From an uncultured Blautia sp. (GTDB taxonomy: Bacteria > Bacillota > Clostridia > Lachnospirales > Lachnospiraceae), in contig UQSX01000118.1 of the NCBI GenBank assembly GCA_900543715.1, positions 1 to 7,208 on the forward strand: a DNA stretch of 7,208 nucleotides. The letters are read 5' to 3'. Position numbers and translations under genes: made by a program. Below are positions 5,034 to 7,208 of the stretch, one piece after another. The stretch's first letter is position 1. Each line of letters opens with the position of its first letter. The notes under the pieces were generated by a model, which had not been told where the DNA came from, made no database searches, and was given only the letters and a program-made list of their open reading frames with translations.

Positions 5034-6365
5034 TTATGAAACCGGATGATAAGGAATCAAAGCTACAAGCTGTTCCACAGGCAGTACACACAGAAGGGTA
5101 AACAGTACCGCTCCTGCAAAAACAGACCACCTCACCAGAGGGATTTCTTTTTTCTGGCAGCAGAGGACCAGAATGAAAACCAGGAAAAGCCAGATCAAAA
5201 AGACCAGAGAAATACATCTCTTCACTGTGAATCCATAGGCCACAATATACATACCCAGCTTACTGGCCGCTGTAGTAAGAAGGAGAAGGGTTAGGGCCCC
5301 CAGGATCAGATTTTCCAGTATCAGTCCTCTGCTGTCTTTCCGGGGAGTTTTCGCACAGCCGTTCATGGCAATGAGAAAACTGGCATTTAAAAGGGCAATG
5401 ACACAGAGTTCAAAGAATCCCTGACGGGCGTACTCTGAATAAGTGTAGGCCTCTGGCAGGATGCCGAAAAAGGCGGAAAACAGATATTTTGTCTGAAAAC
5501 TTATGAACAGGACATAGACTGCTGAAACCATAACCCCAAAAGTAAGGACCGCCGTATCAGGTACAAACCGGAAAACCCTGCCAGATTCTTCATGAAATCT
5601 GATACATTCCTCTTCCCCTACATGCCGCTTATAAACGCCTCCATAGAGTGTGCCGAACATAAGAGATCCCAGAAGGATTCCTACAATACATCGTCCCAAA
5701 AAAGCCCACATATCTTCTCCCAAGGCTTCCAGCACACCGGAAACCAGATTCCGGAATCCCATATCTGCCTGGGACAGGATCGGGATAATGATCAGCAGGG
5801 CCGGAATGGATATGACCACCCCCAGAAGGACCATTCTCCAGTCTTTCTTATCTTCCTTTTTATTGGAAAAGGACTGGAAGATCAGCCGGATCTGGCAGAA
5901 AAAATTCAGAACAGGAAGGGCGATCAGACCGTTCCATCCATCCAGCAGAACCCAGGAAGAGGTCCTTCCTTTCCACAGCAGGCCCTCCGTTACAGCCAGT
6001 GTCCAGTATGCGGCTGTAACAAAGATCATCAGGGTCTGACCATAATCAAAGATACTGTAAAAGCTATAAGGAAGACTGATTCCCAGAAGGATCAGTGTCC
6101 AGAAAATCTTTTCTCCGGTCATTGGTATCTTTTTCAGTCTGAGGTAAACCAGAACCGTAAATACATACAATACAGAAAACATAGACAGTCCTCTAGTGAA
6201 ATTTTCCATGACCAGACAGTTCCACATAATGATTCCCAGAAGAATGTAAATCCCTGCAAAAATTTTATCCCACCGATCAGCGGGAAGCTTTTCCACCACA
6301 GGTTTTACTTCTTCCAGAAAAAGTATCTCTTTGTCCACAGCATTTCTCGTTTCCTGATTTTCCAT
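5034..6365 (-). CDS. Polytopic membrane protein, DUF4153/DUF4173 type
   Basis: Predicted integral membrane protein of 443 residues. A charged, probably cytoplasmic N-terminus (about 1-33) precedes roughly 11-12 hydrophobic helices, among them about 34-54, 60-76, 87-104, 109-126, 178-197, 222-242, 272-291, 313-334, 348-366, 384-403 and 411-430. Family-like motifs are YTYSEYARQGFFEL (307-320) and SKLGMYIVAYGFTVKR (368-383). The biochemical function of this family is unknown. It starts 2 bases after the stop of the small HTH gene, with AAGGGAG 9 bases upstream inside that gene, so translation is coupled. It ends shortly after LPVEQLVALIPYHPVS; some relatives carry a longer soluble tail after this point, so a shortened C-terminus is possible but unproven. 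No frame continues it convincingly. Confidence 0.85.
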   Translation of the reverse strand: MENQETRNAVDKEILFLEEVKPVVEKLPADRWDKIFAGIYILLGIIMWNCLVMENFTRGLSMFSVLYVFTVLVYLRLKKIPMTGEKIFWTLILLGISLPYSFYSIFDYGQTLMIFVTAAYWTLAVTEGLLWKGRTSSWVLLDGWNGLIALPVLNFFCQIRLIFQSFSNKKEDKKDWRMVLLGVVISIPALLIIIPILSQADMGFRNLVSGVLEALGEDMWAFLGRCIVGILLGSLMFGTLYGGVYKRHVGEEECIRFHEESGRVFRFVPDTAVLTFGVMVSAVYVLFISFQTKYLFSAFFGILPEAYTYSEYARQGFFELCVIALLNASFLIAMNGCAKTPRKDSRGLILENLILGALTLLLLTTAASKLGMYIVAYGFTVKRCISLVFLIWLFLVFILVLCCQKKEIPLVRWSVFAGAVLFTLLCVLPVEQLVALIPYHPVS

Positions 6366-6367
6366 AT

Positions 6368-6586
6368 TCAGTCACTCCCTTCTTCCGGAACATATTCCAG
6401 AATATCTCCCGGCTGACAGTTCAGTTCCCGGCACAGAGCCTCCAGAGTCGTAAACCTCACTGCTTTTGCTTTGCCGTTCTTTAATATGGAAAGATTGGCC
6501 GGAGTAATCCCTATGGCTTTCGCCAGATCGCCGGCACTGACTTTCCTTTTTGCCATCATAACATCCAGATTTACGATAATAGGCAT
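6368..6586 (-). CDS. Small Cro/C1-type (YozG-like) HTH regulator
   Basis: Predicted DNA-binding protein of about 72 residues, essentially a single helix-turn-helix domain: PIIVNLDVMMAKRK, then DLAKAIGITPANLSILKNGK (HTH core, about 20-39), then RFTTLEALCRELNCQPGDIL (about 44-63) and an acidic tail. This small family commonly sits beside DUF2975 membrane proteins, as here. I prefer the ATG at 6586 because GGAAGG then lies 6 bases upstream; ATG 6592 adds two residues (Met-Ala) but is only about 0-4 bases from the Shine-Dalgarno. It starts about 15 bases after the DUF2975 stop and ends 2 bases before the next gene. It may repress its own operon, with the membrane partner modulating it (inference). 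Confidence 0.9.
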   Translation of the reverse strand: MPIIVNLDVMMAKRKVSAGDLAKAIGITPANLSILKNGKAKAVRFTTLEALCRELNCQPGDILEYVPEEGSD

Positions 6587-6601
6587 AGCCATCCTTCCTC
6601 T

Positions 6602-7054
6602 CTATATAGTATAGTCGTTTTCTTTCTTGATCTCTTCCGCCTGGGCAAAGACATTTTTGATCACCCGCAGGATCAGAGCCATAAATACAGCGGCGGCACA
6701 GAGTGCAAAGAAAGGGAGATAATAAAAGCTGCTTACCAGGAAAATCAGGCCTGCAGCCAGACAGCACCAGGACATTCCCCGAAGGTATCTGGTATTCTTC
6801 TCTGTAAATATTTCCTCCTTCCGGATATTTGCCAGAAGCCGGTTCATCATATAGAGGGTGACAACTGCCGGAACCGCTACCGTATAAGTAGTCACCAGGA
6901 AGTAATCCCTGCTCTGAGGCGGCAGGATCAGCCTCTTCTGAATAAACCAGGAAAAAAGCCAAGGTGCGCTTACACAGAGAAGCACCAGGGCTGCAACACT
7001 GAGCCATACACAGACTCTGGTAAGGAGCAGGCTTTTGTCGTCATTCCACTTCAT
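6602..7054 (-). CDS. DUF2975-type small membrane protein
   Basis: Predicted four-helix membrane protein of 150 residues, with hydrophobic stretches at about 11-37, 52-71, 93-111 and 114-132. Between helices 2 and 3 is the conserved segment NIRKEEIFTEKNTRYLRGMS (76-95). The protein ends LRVIKNVFAQAEEIKKENDYTI, the charged tail typical of the family. The start ATG (7052-7054) has a full AAGGAGG about 8 bases upstream. It is the first gene of a compact unit with the YozG-like HTH gene and the large DUF4153/4173 membrane protein. Function is unknown; the recurring pairing with a mini-HTH protein suggests a membrane partner or sensor for it. Confidence 0.9.
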   Translation of the reverse strand: MKWNDDKSLLLTRVCVWLSVAALVLLCVSAPWLFSWFIQKRLILPPQSRDYFLVTTYTVAVPAVVTLYMMNRLLANIRKEEIFTEKNTRYLRGMSWCCLAAGLIFLVSSFYYLPFFALCAAAVFMALILRVIKNVFAQAEEIKKENDYTI

Positions 7055-7093
7055 ACTTTATTCCTCCTTATGATTCTTTCTGATTTCTTCATT

Positions 7094-7122
7094 AGGATAT
7101 CACATTCCCTGCTGTTTTACAA
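7094..7122 (-). promoter_or_regulatory. Promoter of the DUF2975-HTH-DUF4153/4173 operon
   Basis: TTGTAA (7117-7122) and TATCCT (7094-7099) are 17 bases apart on the minus strand, with a TG one base before the -10 (extended -10). The -10 is 39 bases before the DUF2975 start codon, giving a short leader of about 30 bases. Spacing, extended -10 and position agree well. Confidence 0.65.
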
Positions 7123-7129
7123 GATATTT

Positions 7130-7187
7130 TTATTGTTTTTCGATAAATACTTATTGTATTTCAAGATTGTCCTATTATAATACAATA
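7130..7187. repeat. Repeat cluster in the right-edge intergenic region
   Basis: TTATTGT occurs at 7130-7136 and 7151-7157, spaced 21 bp (two helical turns). TATTGTATT at 7152-7160 is repeated as a perfect 9-bp inverted copy AATACAATA at 7179-7187, with 18 bases between. All lie upstream of the operon promoter, where regulator binding would be expected. The DNA is very AT-rich, so some of this could be chance. Confidence 0.4.
7154..7181 (+). promoter_or_regulatory. Possible divergent promoter reading off the right edge
   Basis: On the plus strand TTGTAT (7154-7159) and a perfect TATAAT (7176-7181) are 16 bases apart, embedded in the 9-bp inverted repeat. It would drive a gene beyond the window, which cannot be seen. 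Confidence 0.35.
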
Positions 7188-7208
7188 CCTTTTCCGCCGA
7201 TTTTTCTT

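Noticed and set aside
5592..6416. 274-codon open frame on the plus strand
   Set aside because: It lies opposite the DUF4153/4173 gene, its translation is rich in Gln, Ser, His and Pro with no recognisable domain, and no ribosome site was seen. It is an antisense shadow.
6372..7007. 211-codon minus-strand frame across the DUF2975 and HTH genes
   Set aside because: Both overlapped genes have clear family motifs and ribosome sites; this frame has a low-complexity, arginine/glycine/serine-rich translation.
1..7208. CRISPR array, tRNA/rRNA gene, insertion sequence or prophage
   Set aside because: No regularly spaced repeats, transposase-like frames, tRNA cloverleaf or rRNA-like segments were seen on either strand.

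Overview
The window looks like chromosomal DNA from a gut-type Bacillota, most likely a member of the Lachnospiraceae. The reasons are AGGAGG-type ribosome binding sites on nearly every gene, moderate GC content, AT-rich promoters of sigma-A type, and protein families typical of that group. Every gene I can support lies on the minus strand, so the window reads right to left.

Right block (about 7208 to 5034): a probable three-gene operon. It begins with a promoter at 7094-7122, then a small four-helix membrane protein (DUF2975 type), a very small Cro/C1-type (YozG-like) HTH regulator, and a large polytopic membrane protein of the DUF4153/DUF4173 type. The genes are nearly contiguous, with gaps of about 15 and 2 bases. 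The intergenic DNA at the right edge carries AT-rich repeats and a possible divergent promoter.

Middle (4832 to 3922): a MurR/RpiR-type regulator (HTH plus SIS sugar-phosphate domain). Its stop codon sits inside its own strong intrinsic terminator. Its Shine-Dalgarno is unusually far from the start codon, with a small hairpin in between.

Left block (about 3881 to 1): a 2-aminoethylphosphonate (AEP, ciliatine) uptake and degradation cluster. A strong promoter at 3852-3881 precedes an ABC ATPase, a fused double permease, a lipoprotein solute-binding gene, and phnW (AEP:pyruvate transaminase), which runs off the left edge. AEP would be bound outside the cell, imported by the permease and ATPase, then transaminated by PhnW to phosphonoacetaldehyde. 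The adjacent RpiR regulator is a candidate controller (inference).

The most striking observation is that the solute-binding gene is broken while everything around it is intact. The lipoprotein signal and much of the fold are readable, but the gene is split across frames and is only 236 codons long. At both main break points one short DNA segment makes family-like sense in two frames. This is the signature expected of deletions between short direct repeats. phnW has its own candidate promoter just downstream, so it could still be expressed.
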